From CAYWTX01 sp964461295 (GTDB lineage: Bacteria; Planctomycetota; Phycisphaerae; SM23-33), in the NCBI GenBank assembly GCA_964461295.1, contig CAYWTX010000649.1:1-15047 (forward strand): a stretch of 15,047 bases of DNA. The letters are read 5' to 3'. The position numbers and the translations under genes were made by a program. The notes under the pieces were generated by a model that saw nothing but the letters and a program-made list of their open reading frames with translations, was not told where the DNA came from and searched no databases. Below are positions 7,401-15,003 of the stretch, piece by piece; positions within the stretch are counted from its first letter, which is position 1, and the number at the start of each line of letters is the position of its first letter.

Positions 7401-10181
7401 CTAGTCGAACGCGTAGCTGAACTCGCTGTCCTTCGCGCCGATGTGCACCTTGCTGATCGCCTGGCCCGCGACCAGCCGGTTGAGGTACTCCGAACTGATC
7501 TGCGGCAGGATCGTGTGCGTCAGGATCGCGTCCACCATGCGGGCGCCGCTTTCCACCTCCGTGCACCGGCTGTGAATCAAGTCCACCACGCCGTCGTCAT
7601 ACGTGAACGGGACGCCGTGGTTCTCCTGCAACCGCTTGCGGACCCGCCCCAATTGCAGCACGATGATGTTCTTCAGCACCGCGTCGCCGATGGGGTAATA
7701 CGGCACGACCACCAGCCGGCCCAGCAGCGCGGCCGGGAAAATCTTCCGCAGCGGCTCGCGCAGGCCCTTGGTGACGGCCTCGGGCGAGGGCATCAACTCC
7801 GGGTCCTTGCACATGTTCATGATGAGGTCGCTGCCGGCGTTCGTCGTCAGCAGGATGATGCAGTTCTTGAAGTCGATGTCGCGCCCCTCGCCGTCTTCCA
7901 TCCACCCCTTGTCGAACACCTGGAAGAAGATCTCGTGCACGTCGGGGTGCGCCTTCTCCACCTCGTCCAGCAGCACGATGCTGTACGGCCGGCGACGGAC
8001 CGCCTCGGTCAGCACGCCGCCTTCGCCGTAGCCCACGTAGCCTGGAGGCGAGCCCTTCAGCGTCGAGACGGTGTGCGCCTCCTGGAACTCGCTCATGTTG
8101 ATCGTGATGACGTTCTGCTCGCCGCCGTAGAGCGACTCCGCCAGCGCCAACGCCGTCTCGGTCTTGCCCACGCCGCTGGGCCCGGCCAGCATGAACACGC
8201 CGATCGGCCGCGCCGGGTTGTCCATCTTCGCCCGCGACGTCTGGATCCGCTTGGCGACGGCCTCCAGGGCGTGCCGCTGGCCCAGCACGCGCTTCTCCAG
8301 CGAGTCGGCCAGCTTCAGCACGGCCTCGACCTCGTTCTTCACCATCCGCCCCACGGGAATGCCCGTCCAGTCCTGGATGACCGACGCGACGGCCTGCTCA
8401 TCCACGCTGGGCAGAATCAGCGGGTCCTCGCCCTGAAGCTCCTGCAACTCCTTCTGAAGCTTCTTGAGGTCCTCCAGCACCTTGGCGCGTTCCTCCGCGC
8501 TCAGCGCCTCCGTCGCGGGCGGCCCGGAAGCATCCTTCTTGTCCGCGGCATCCTTCGGGACGGCTTGCTTGGCGGCGCTGTCCCCAGGCGACTTCCGCGC
8601 GTCTTGCTTCGCCGACTCGATCTTCCCGTCCCCCGTCGCCCGCAACTTGGCGCGCAGGTCGAGGATCTTGTCCACCAGGTCCTTCTCCTGCTTCCAGCGG
8701 GCCTCCAGCTTCTCCAGCAACGCCTTCTCCTCGGTCAGCTTCTCCCCCACCTTCGCGCGCTGCTCGCTGTGGTCCAGGCCCACCTTCTCCTCGCGGTCGA
8801 CGATCCCCATCTCGACGTCGAGGGCGTCGATCCGCTTGCGGGTGTCGTCCACCGTCGCCGGCACGGAATGCTGGCTCACCGCCACGCGGGCGCACGACGT
8901 GTCCAGCAGGCTCACCGCCTTGTCCGGAAGCTGCCGCGAGGGAATGTAGCGATGGCTGAGCCGCACGGCCGCCTCCAGCGCCTCGTCCAGCACCTGCACC
9001 TTGTGATGCTTCTCCTGCGTGCTGGCGAGCTTTCGCATCATCTGGAGGCACTTGGCCTCGCTGGGCTCCTCGACCTTCACGACCTGGAAACGCCGCGTCA
9101 GGGCGGGGTCCTTCTCGAAGTACTTCTTGTATTCCGCCCAGGTCGTCGCGGCGATCGTCCGCAGCGTGCCGCGCGCCAGCGCCGGCTTCAGCAGGTTCGC
9201 CGCGTCGTTCTGGCCGGCGGCGCCGCCGGCGCCGATCAGCGTGTGCGCCTCGTCAATGAACAGGATGATCGGCGTCTCGGACGCCTGCACTTCCTCGATC
9301 ACCTGGCGCAGGCGGTTCTCGAACTCGCCCTTCATGCTGGCCCCGGCCTGGAGCAACCCCAGGTCCAGGGTCAGCAGGCGGACGTTCTGCAGGCTCGGCG
9401 GCACGTCGCCGCGCGAAATGCGCTGGGCGAAGCCCTCGACCACGGCCGTCTTGCCCACGCCCGCCTCGCCGGTGAGGATGGGGTTGTTCTGGCGCCGGCG
9501 CATGAGAATGTCGACGATCTGGCGGATTTCGTCGTCGCGCCCGACGATGGGGTCCATCTTGTCGCCCTTGGCTTCCTCGGTGAGGTCCTTGCAGAAACGA
9601 TTGAGCGCTTCCTGCTTGCCCATCTGCGCGGGGGCCAACGCGCCGCTGGCGTCGCCCGGCGCCGCCTCGCCGCCGGACATCGCGGCCGGGGCCGCCAACT
9701 TGTCCTCGCACGAGCCGCCGACGACCTTGCCCAGCCGGTCGCCCAACTCGTCGCCCTTGACCTTCTCGAACTCGCGCGAGACGCCCATCAGGATGTTCCG
9801 GAGCGACTTGTCCTTCAGGATGCCCACCAGCAGGTGCCCGCTGCGGATGCTCATCTCGTTGTACTTCAGGCTCGCGTACATCCAGCCCTGCTCCACCGCC
9901 TGGTCCAGGTGGGCCGACAGGTCCGAGATGCTCGTCGCGCCGCGCGGCAGGCGGTCCAGCGAGGCCGTGATGTCCGCCGCCAGCTTCGAGGGGTTCAGCT
10001 CGTAGTGCTTGGCGATGCGGTGCAGGTCGGAGTCCTGGAGCTGGAGGATCTGCTGGACCCAGTGCACCAGCTCCACGTACGGGTTGCCCCGCAGCTTGCA
10101 GAAGACCGTGGCGCTTTCGATGGCCTTGTAGCACAGGCTGTTCAGCTTGCCGAACAATGCGGAACGACTGATCTCTGCCAT
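7401..10181 (-). CDS. clpV: ClpV (TssH) AAA+ ATPase of the T6SS
   Basis: A 926-residue ClpB/Hsp100-type protein with two AAA+ modules. The N-domain is about residues 1-153 (ALFGKLNSLCYKAIESATVFC, HLDQAVEQGWMYASL), which in ClpV binds the contracted sheath. An Ala/Gly-rich linker (155-187) leads to D1 with Walker A GEAGVGKT (238-245) and Walker B IILFIDEAH (305-313). The coiled-coil middle domain runs about 430-590 and holds a Lys/Asp/Ala-rich low-complexity segment (520-560). D2 has Walker A GPSGVGKT (667-674), Walker B VLLDEVE (736-742) and the GYVGYGEGG pore-loop region (714-722). The enzyme uses ATP to unfold and recycle contracted TssBC sheath. The T6SS neighbours and the N-domain separate it from housekeeping ClpB. 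The start carries GAGGA about nine bases upstream. It is 173 bases from tssG across an octamer repeat, and 25 bases from vgrG. Confidence 0.96.
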   Translation of the reverse strand: MAEISRSALFGKLNSLCYKAIESATVFCKLRGNPYVELVHWVQQILQLQDSDLHRIAKHYELNPSKLAADITASLDRLPRGATSISDLSAHLDQAVEQGWMYASLKYNEMSIRSGHLLVGILKDKSLRNILMGVSREFEKVKGDELGDRLGKVVGGSCEDKLAAPAAMSGGEAAPGDASGALAPAQMGKQEALNRFCKDLTEEAKGDKMDPIVGRDDEIRQIVDILMRRRQNNPILTGEAGVGKTAVVEGFAQRISRGDVPPSLQNVRLLTLDLGLLQAGASMKGEFENRLRQVIEEVQASETPIILFIDEAHTLIGAGGAAGQNDAANLLKPALARGTLRTIAATTWAEYKKYFEKDPALTRRFQVVKVEEPSEAKCLQMMRKLASTQEKHHKVQVLDEALEAAVRLSHRYIPSRQLPDKAVSLLDTSCARVAVSQHSVPATVDDTRKRIDALDVEMGIVDREEKVGLDHSEQRAKVGEKLTEEKALLEKLEARWKQEKDLVDKILDLRAKLRATGDGKIESAKQDARKSPGDSAAKQAVPKDAADKKDASGPPATEALSAEERAKVLEDLKKLQKELQELQGEDPLILPSVDEQAVASVIQDWTGIPVGRMVKNEVEAVLKLADSLEKRVLGQRHALEAVAKRIQTSRAKMDNPARPIGVFMLAGPSGVGKTETALALAESLYGGEQNVITINMSEFQEAHTVSTLKGSPPGYVGYGEGGVLTEAVRRRPYSIVLLDEVEKAHPDVHEIFFQVFDKGWMEDGEGRDIDFKNCIILLTTNAGSDLIMNMCKDPELMPSPEAVTKGLREPLRKIFPAALLGRLVVVPYYPIGDAVLKNIIVLQLGRVRKRLQENHGVPFTYDDGVVDLIHSRCTEVESGARMVDAILTHTILPQISSEYLNRLVAGQAISKVHIGAKDSEFSYAFD

Positions 10182-10203
10182 GGCGTTTGTCCTCTTCTCG
10201 GTT

Positions 10204-10349
10204 AACTGGTTGACGGGCTAACGGGCTAACTGGTTGACGGGTTCACTGGTTGACGGGTTCACTGGTTCACTGGTTAACTGGACGATTCCCACCAGTCCAC
10301 CAGTTAACCAGTCCACCAGTTAACCAATCCACCAGTCCACCAGTCCACC
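10204..10349. repeat. Octamer tandem repeats in two inverted halves
   Basis: Left half (10204-10281): 8-bp units AACTGGTT, GACGGGCT, AACGGGCT, AACTGGTT, GACGGGTT, CACTGGTT, GACGGGTT, CACTGGTT, CACTGGTT and a partial AACTGG. After a nine-base centre (10282-10290) the right half (10291-10349) has seven 8-bp units, ACCAGTCC, ACCAGTTA and relatives, on the opposite strand sense, plus a partial. The halves can pair (for example GGTTAACTGG with CCAGTTAACC), so the tssG-clpV transcript can fold into a long hairpin. It starts five bases past the tssG stop and ends about 22 bases before clpV. Confidence 0.88.
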
Positions 10350-10354
10350 CTTCC

Positions 10355-11383
10355 TTATTTTCCTTCCGCCTGCTGCGGCTGGAGTACCAGATCGTCCGCG
10401 TCGCGGGGCATCGGCTTGCTGGTCATCCACGTCGTCCATCCCAACCGGCCGCCGGCGCCCAACTTCAGCGGGGGAACCTCTTCCTTCATCAGGACCAACT
10501 GCGCTTCCCACATCAACTCGTCGCAGAGGTAGTTCTTCACCCATGCCAGCAGCCGCCGCAGGCTTTCGCCCCCGGGCAGCAGCCGCTCGTACTCGGCCAG
10601 GTGCATCGGCCCGAAGCGCAGCCGGAATCGTTGCTGCGCCTCCCACATCCGCGCGCCCAGGAGGGTCGTCCGCCCCAGGCTGCCCGTGTCGGGCGACTCG
10701 CCCAGTCGGCACTGGTACTCGCGCGGCACGGGAAGCCACTGGCCGATGAACTCCAGCAGTTCCACGCGGATGCCGTAGTAGTCCTGAAGGATCTGCCGCA
10801 GGCCGTCGGGATGCCTGGTCTTGCACACCAGGTGCCCGGAGTAGTGCAGCTTGGCGAGGTCGGGCACGGCGTCGCGGTCGCGGAGCGTCGCCATGCCGAC
10901 GCCGAACAGGCTGCCGATGTACGCCGCGAAGCGGTCTTCCGGGCCTCGCTCGAACTGCACCGCCTGCTGGTTGGTCGCCCACGCCCGGTAGAGCAGGGCG
11001 ATCATGCGGTGGTTGAACAGGTCCAGGAAGCGGGCCAGGGCGTGGTCGTTGCTGTTGCGCTCGCGGTCGCGGACGTACTGCGTGATGTGCAGCGGCAGCG
11101 GGCCGTTGGGTCCCAGCAGCCCCAGGAAGTTGACGAACAGCCGCGGCGCCCGCGCGTTGCTGTCGGGGCGGTATTCCGACACCGTGCAGGTGGCGAACTT
11201 CAGCGACGGCTCCTGGCAGAAGCGCATGTGATCCTCCACGGGGCGCTTGGAGTGCCCCGTGGGCGGCGTGTCCAGACGGACATTGTCCATCCGCCGGACG
11301 GCCTGGAAAAAGTCGAAATCCCAGGCCTTCTCCCGCAGATGCCGTGTCAGACGATCTGCCTCTGTCCCACTCTCGCCGGCCAT
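10355..11383 (-). CDS. tssG: TssG, T6SS baseplate protein
   Basis: A 342-residue protein beginning MAGESGTEADRLTRHL and carrying the TssG/VasB/ImpH signatures: WDFDFFQAVRRMDNV near the N-terminus, then DHMRFCQEPSLKFATCTV, LFVNFLGLLGPNGPLPLHITQYV and LARFLDLFNHRMIALLYRAW. The later part has TTLLGARMWEAQQRFRLRFGPM and a GGESLRRLLAWVKNYL segment, as usual. TssG with TssE, TssF and TssK forms the wedge of the baseplate. The ATG at 11383 overlaps the end of tssF by 37 bases; there is no strong ribosome site, so translation is probably coupled to tssF. The frame stays open far upstream of this ATG, but that part is a shadow of tssF. The C-terminal 50 residues after KLGAGGRLGWTTWM look less conserved. 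Confidence 0.92.
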   Translation of the reverse strand: MAGESGTEADRLTRHLREKAWDFDFFQAVRRMDNVRLDTPPTGHSKRPVEDHMRFCQEPSLKFATCTVSEYRPDSNARAPRLFVNFLGLLGPNGPLPLHITQYVRDRERNSNDHALARFLDLFNHRMIALLYRAWATNQQAVQFERGPEDRFAAYIGSLFGVGMATLRDRDAVPDLAKLHYSGHLVCKTRHPDGLRQILQDYYGIRVELLEFIGQWLPVPREYQCRLGESPDTGSLGRTTLLGARMWEAQQRFRLRFGPMHLAEYERLLPGGESLRRLLAWVKNYLCDELMWEAQLVLMKEEVPPLKLGAGGRLGWTTWMTSKPMPRDADDLVLQPQQAEGK

Positions 11384-13221
11384 CGCATGATCTGCCCGCG
11401 GCCCATCGCTGAGACCACGGTCTCCGTGAAAGAGTTCACCGAAACGTACCGCGCGAAGAACTGCTCGAGCACCGATCCCAGCAGGAACGACCCGGTGCCC
11501 TCGAACGCCGTCTCGTCGAACGTGATGCCGATCTCCAGCCCGCGGGCGAAGGCGATCGGCCCCGCCGCCGACACGCGCCGCGTCACCGGGCGATGGCGGA
11601 CCGACTTGACGCCGTCGATCTGTTTGCGGATCGCCGCGTCGACGGTGTCGCCGTAGAGGCGCAGCAGGTCGCGCAGGGCGGCGGCGCCCTCCTCGGGGTT
11701 GTTGTCCACCAGCGACATGTAATTCAGCGACAGGTGGCTGATCGCCCGCCAGACGATCTCGCCCTCGATGTGGCTGGGGCGCGGCGGCGTGGGGCCCGCC
11801 ACGCAACGCACCTCCTCCACCGGGGCGCTGATGTCGATGGCGAAGTCGGTCGGCCCCTGCCCGACGGCCATGTGAAGCGCCAGGTCGCGGTTGGTGCACA
11901 GGGCGTCCACGCCGAGCTGGCGCAGGTCGGACTTGAACGGCGCCGACTGGGCGTCCACCAGCGTCAGATACACCTCGCTGCCGGCGTAGCTGCTGCGCCG
12001 TCCGAACTGCTTTTCCTTCTGCGACAGCGTGCGGGGCAGGCGGTGCATCACGAAGTACGCGCCCTTCCCGCCGCCGCCGCTCTCGATGTCCTTGGCCGAG
12101 TAGAACGACTCGAAGTCCATCTCCTCGTCGCCGCGCGTGCCGTAGCCCGTCACCCGCTTGACGCCGTAGACCTCGTAGTCCAACGGGCGCGTGCGGTCGG
12201 GCACGACGTGGAACTCCGAGTACCGGTCCGACAGGTGGATGCGGTCGGTCCGCTTGGCGAACAGGTTCACCGCCGGGGTGCAGTTCAGCACCAGGTTCGA
12301 CGCGTCCACCAGGCCTTGCAACTCCTGGTCCACCGCGTCGAACGTCACCACCAGGTCCATCTGCGTGTCTTCGCACCCCGCCAGGGCGCCCTTCAGCCCG
12401 CCGATCTCCACGAACAGGAACCGCTCCGGAAACGAGAAATACTCGTGCAGCAGGCGGTAGCCGTGGAAACTCCTCGCGTCGTACGGCAGCAGGGCCTGTT
12501 CGTTGTCATACCCCACGCGCCGAATCGTGCCGGGGGCGATCACCTTCTGCCAGCTCACCGGGCGAGCGACCGACTGCACCACCACGCTGCGGGCGTGGCC
12601 GAAGAACTGCTCGTACAGCCGCATCGGGGTCTGTTCCTTGCCGCGAAGAAACAGCACCAGGCGGTCCAGATTGATCTCGCCCAGGGCGAGCCCGGCCGTG
12701 CACTGCAAACGCAGGCGGACGCCGGCGCGGGCGTCGAGGCGCTTGGGCAGGTCCAGCGCCGCCAGCTCGCGCGTGTAGTATTGCGCCTCGACGGCCTGTA
12801 GCGGCAGCAGCGTCACGTCGTGGGCCGTGCGGTACTCGCAGGGGGTCTGCTCGCCCTTGCCCAGGGCGCTCCGCAAGGCCGTGCCGCGCGGGATCCGCAG
12901 CCCCTCGGCCAGCGAGCCCTCGCCCAGGTCGGGCGTGAATCGCACCACGCACATCGAGGGCGTCGGCGTGAGGTAGTGCGGGTAGACGGTGTCCATGAGC
13001 GACTGGGTGAACCGGGGAAACTCGGCGTCCAGCTTGAGCTGCACGCGAGCGGCCAGGAACGCGAACCCCTCCAGCAGCCGCTCGACGTACGGATCGGCGC
13101 AGGCGAATTCGTCCAGCGCCAGGCGCCCGGCGATCTTCGGGAACTCGCGCGCGAACTCGCCGCCCATCTCCCGGATGTGCTGCAACTCGCGGCTGTAATA
13201 CCTGAGCAGTCGCTTATCCAT
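11347..13221 (-). CDS. tssF: TssF, T6SS baseplate protein
   Basis: A 624-residue TssF/VasA/ImpG protein of usual length. The N-terminus is typical: LLRYYSRELQHIREMGGEFA, then FPKIAGRL and DPYVERLLEGFAFLAARVQLKLD, and FTQSLMDTVYPHYLTPTPSM. The C-terminus has GIEIGITFDETAFEG-like strands (read here as LEIGITFDETAFEGTG), FLLGSVLEQFFARYVSVNSFTE and a final basic strand with RWPARVGQRQIV. It forms a heterotrimeric wedge with TssG that joins the membrane complex via TssK. The start at 13221 has AAGGA eight bases upstream inside tssE; its first codons overlap the tssE stop by eight bases, and its end overlaps tssG. The overlaps imply one mRNA and coupled translation. Confidence 0.95.
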   Translation of the reverse strand: MDKRLLRYYSRELQHIREMGGEFAREFPKIAGRLALDEFACADPYVERLLEGFAFLAARVQLKLDAEFPRFTQSLMDTVYPHYLTPTPSMCVVRFTPDLGEGSLAEGLRIPRGTALRSALGKGEQTPCEYRTAHDVTLLPLQAVEAQYYTRELAALDLPKRLDARAGVRLRLQCTAGLALGEINLDRLVLFLRGKEQTPMRLYEQFFGHARSVVVQSVARPVSWQKVIAPGTIRRVGYDNEQALLPYDARSFHGYRLLHEYFSFPERFLFVEIGGLKGALAGCEDTQMDLVVTFDAVDQELQGLVDASNLVLNCTPAVNLFAKRTDRIHLSDRYSEFHVVPDRTRPLDYEVYGVKRVTGYGTRGDEEMDFESFYSAKDIESGGGGKGAYFVMHRLPRTLSQKEKQFGRRSSYAGSEVYLTLVDAQSAPFKSDLRQLGVDALCTNRDLALHMAVGQGPTDFAIDISAPVEEVRCVAGPTPPRPSHIEGEIVWRAISHLSLNYMSLVDNNPEEGAAALRDLLRLYGDTVDAAIRKQIDGVKSVRHRPVTRRVSAAGPIAFARGLEIGITFDETAFEGTGSFLLGSVLEQFFARYVSVNSFTETVVSAMGRGQIMRWPARVGQRQIV

Positions 13222-13717
13222 TGGGCCGGTCCTTCAGCACGCACTGGCCGGTCTCCAGGTCAACGTCGGTTCGCACGTACAGCGGGTCGGGCAGGGGCTG
13301 GGCCCACAACTCGCCGGAGATCTCCATCGACAGAGCCTTGCGGTCCATCTGGTCGGAGGTGATGGCCCTGATCTTGAGGCCCTGGGGGAAGATGCGGGGT
13401 TCGAACCGCTTCAGCGCCGTCACGAGCCCCCGTTCGTATTCCTCCGGGCTCAAGGCCGAGACCGTCGTGCCCGACAGGTCCGGCGTGCCGTAGTTGAGCA
13501 CGCTGGAGGCCACGTGGGGCAGGTCCTCCAGGTCTTCCTGCAACGCGGGGGCCGGAGTGTTCAGGAGCCAGTCGAGGTCGCGCAGCACGGCCGCGCGGTA
13601 CCGGCGCAACGAAACCACCCGCAGGTCGCGGCTTTCCTTCACGGTTTCCGGATGCTCGTCGGTAAGGCGATCCAGCAGGCAGGGCTGAAGACGTTCTGCC
13701 GGCGTGAGCTCAGCCAT
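13214..13717 (-). CDS. tssE: TssE, gp25-like baseplate protein
   Basis: A 167-residue protein of the gp25/TssE family. Signatures are LRRYRAAVLRDLDWLLNT (37-54), the SSVLNYGTPDLSG stretch (71-83) and RFEPRIFP, which contains the EPR motif of the family. It ends in a two-strand section (LSMEISGELWAQPLPDPLYVRTDVDLETG). TssE is the contractile-sheath initiator at the baseplate, homologous to phage T4 gp25. The ATG at 13717 overlaps the tagJ stop by eight bases and the stop overlaps tssF by eight bases, so all three are likely coupled. No unusual residue loss is visible in the core. Confidence 0.95.
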   Translation of the reverse strand: MAELTPAERLQPCLLDRLTDEHPETVKESRDLRVVSLRRYRAAVLRDLDWLLNTPAPALQEDLEDLPHVASSVLNYGTPDLSGTTVSALSPEEYERGLVTALKRFEPRIFPQGLKIRAITSDQMDRKALSMEISGELWAQPLPDPLYVRTDVDLETGQCVLKDRPNG

Positions 13718-14591
13718 TGGGCGCCTCCCGAGGCGGCGAGGAAGACAGGTTCACGCTGGCGTCCATGCCGCCGGGGTCGGCGGCCCCGGCGGCGGCTTCG
13801 GCGGGGTTGTTCAGACTGATGCTGCGGACCTCCAGCAGCGGGTACTCGCCCTGGTTGGTGCAGAGCATCCGCTGGCCCAGACCCGTGTACAGCCCGCCGG
13901 GCTGGTCGATCCACTCGGTCTTGCGGGCCAGGCGAACCCGGTCGTCGCCGCTGAACTCGCTGCCGACGTACCGCGACGGGATCAGCCCCGGGCTCTGCCC
14001 GCCGTTGGTCCAGATGAACTGCGCCTGCGCCCACACCAGGTCGCGCAGCGCCCCGGGCGGCTCGATCCGGATCGCCCGGATGCGGCTGAAGGGCACCCAG
14101 TAGTATCGCCCGCTGATGATCGCCTCAAGAATCGGCCCCAGCCGCCCGTCCATGTCCATGAGCCATTCGAAGGGCTTGCCGTCGATGAGGCCGTCGACCG
14201 CCGGAGCGGCCTCCAGGGCCTTCTCGCGCAGGCGGGCGGCCGCGTCGTGCTGCTTGTCCGCCGTGAGCTGGTTGGCCTGGATCATCCAGCCCACCCACTC
14301 TTCGGGCTGCCCGAAGACGACGGGGGTCTTGCGCCCGCTGAACACCTCGGTCCGCAGGGCCTCGCAGAGCAGCGCCGGGCGGCAGATTTCAGCCACCAGG
14401 AGTTTCTGGCCGTCCATTTCGGCGGCCACGTTCAGTTGCGTCAGGGCGCGTTCCCACTTGCCGGTGAGGGCCAGCGCCTGGAACAGGAAGGCCCGGAGGT
14501 CGGCCTTGGCGGGGTCGTTGCGGACTTGCTCCTGGAGTTGTGCCAGGCAGTCGTTCAGTTTGCCGCTTTTCAGCAGTTCCTCGGCATTCAT
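13710..14591 (-). CDS. tagJ: TagJ/ImpE family T6SS accessory protein
   Basis: A 293-residue protein of the ImpE family. The N-terminal third contains TPR-like helices (LLKSGKLNDCLAQLQEQV, ALALTGKWERALTQLNVA). The second half has the family core: PFEWLMDMDGRLGPILEAI, GRYYWVPFSRIRAIRIEPPG, ALRDLVWAQAQFIWT, LIPSRYVGS and WIDQPGGLYTGLGQRML. In P. aeruginosa TagJ binds the ClpV N-domain and the sheath protein TssB, helping sheath disassembly. The gene leads the cluster here, and GGGAG sits eight bases before its ATG. Its stop overlaps the tssE start. In HSI-I it follows hcp; here the preceding 456 bases are non-coding repeats, so any hcp or tssBC must be elsewhere. The last 35 residues are Ala/Gly/Ser-rich and probably flexible. 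Confidence 0.92.
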   Translation of the reverse strand: MNAEELLKSGKLNDCLAQLQEQVRNDPAKADLRAFLFQALALTGKWERALTQLNVAAEMDGQKLLVAEICRPALLCEALRTEVFSGRKTPVVFGQPEEWVGWMIQANQLTADKQHDAAARLREKALEAAPAVDGLIDGKPFEWLMDMDGRLGPILEAIISGRYYWVPFSRIRAIRIEPPGALRDLVWAQAQFIWTNGGQSPGLIPSRYVGSEFSGDDRVRLARKTEWIDQPGGLYTGLGQRMLCTNQGEYPLLEVRSISLNNPAEAAAGAADPGGMDASVNLSSSPPREAPNG

Positions 14592-14645
14592 GCGTCGCTC
14601 CCGGTTGCCAGAAATCGCTCTTCTGTTGGGTGATAGAGGTCCAGT

Positions 14646-14780
14646 GTTCTGTCAGACATGACTTGATGGGTGCCGCGGCTGCGCCGTTTGCAGCCGTGTC
14701 TTCACCGCACGGAACCGGGGCACGGCTGCGAACAGCGCACCCGTGGCACCCGATGCCCATCATTTCATTTCTGACAGAAC
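14646..14780. repeat. 135-bp imperfect inverted repeat, MITE- or REP-like
   Basis: The outer 11 bases GTTCTGTCAGA (14646-14656) and TCTGACAGAAC (14770-14780) are perfect inverted repeats. Inside, left arm 14646-14700 and right arm 14719-14780 stay complementary for about 55 bases with a few mismatches and gaps, for example TGATGGG, GTGCC and GCAGCCGTG blocks on both arms. The loop is about 18 bases. No transposase gene is inside. Target-site duplications are not evident. Confidence 0.82.
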
Positions 14781-14824
14781 GCTAACCGCAATACGGTTCA
14801 GTTAACAGGCCCGAAGGCGAAAAA

Positions 14825-14851
14825 GGCTCATGCTCGAAGCGGCTCTGAGCC
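14825..14851. other. Small hairpin
   Basis: GGCTCA (14825-14830) and TGAGCC (14846-14851) form a perfect six-pair stem with a 15-base loop. It lies between the long palindrome and the hairpin string, and has no U-tract after it in either direction. Confidence 0.4.
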
Positions 14852-14923
14852 GGAAGAACAAACAGCGATTCGCGCCGCTACGGGGGTCTTTCGGACACTG
14901 TAGCACCTTTATTGCCGTTTTCT

Positions 14924-15003
14924 TCAGCCCAACGGGCTGATGGAATGAAGCCCAGGGCAACGCCCTGGGTGCCAGAACATCAATGAACAAGCCCTGTAAG
15001 GGC
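14924..15003. repeat. String of three tight hairpins with three-base loops
   Basis: TCAGCCC-AAC-GGGCTGA (14924-14940), CCCAGGGC-AAC-GCCCTGGG (14951-14969) and GCCCT-GTA-AGGGC (14991-15003) follow each other with short spacers. The first two are perfect and share the AAC loop. The regular layout indicates a mobile or amplified intergenic repeat family rather than a terminator, as no U-run follows. A frame across it on the minus strand (14990-14802) is an artefact of the repeat. Confidence 0.75.

Noticed and set aside
4343..7420. 1025-residue open frame on the plus strand opposite vgrG
   Set aside because: It is antisense to a clear VgrG, is made of Val/Leu/His/Arg-rich filler, and has no ribosome site or domain. 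High GC explains the lack of stops.
7176..10205. 1009-residue open frame on the plus strand opposite clpV
   Set aside because: Antisense shadow of ClpV, whose Walker motifs are intact on the minus strand; no recognisable domain in the plus frame.
11384..12376. N-terminal extension of the tssG frame to 12376
   Set aside because: It lies wholly inside tssF and is Gly/Arg-rich; the TssG family motif starts shortly after the ATG at 11383.
14802..14990. 62-residue minus-strand frame upstream of the operon
   Set aside because: It reads through the hairpin repeats, has no ribosome site, and is best explained as a translated repeat.
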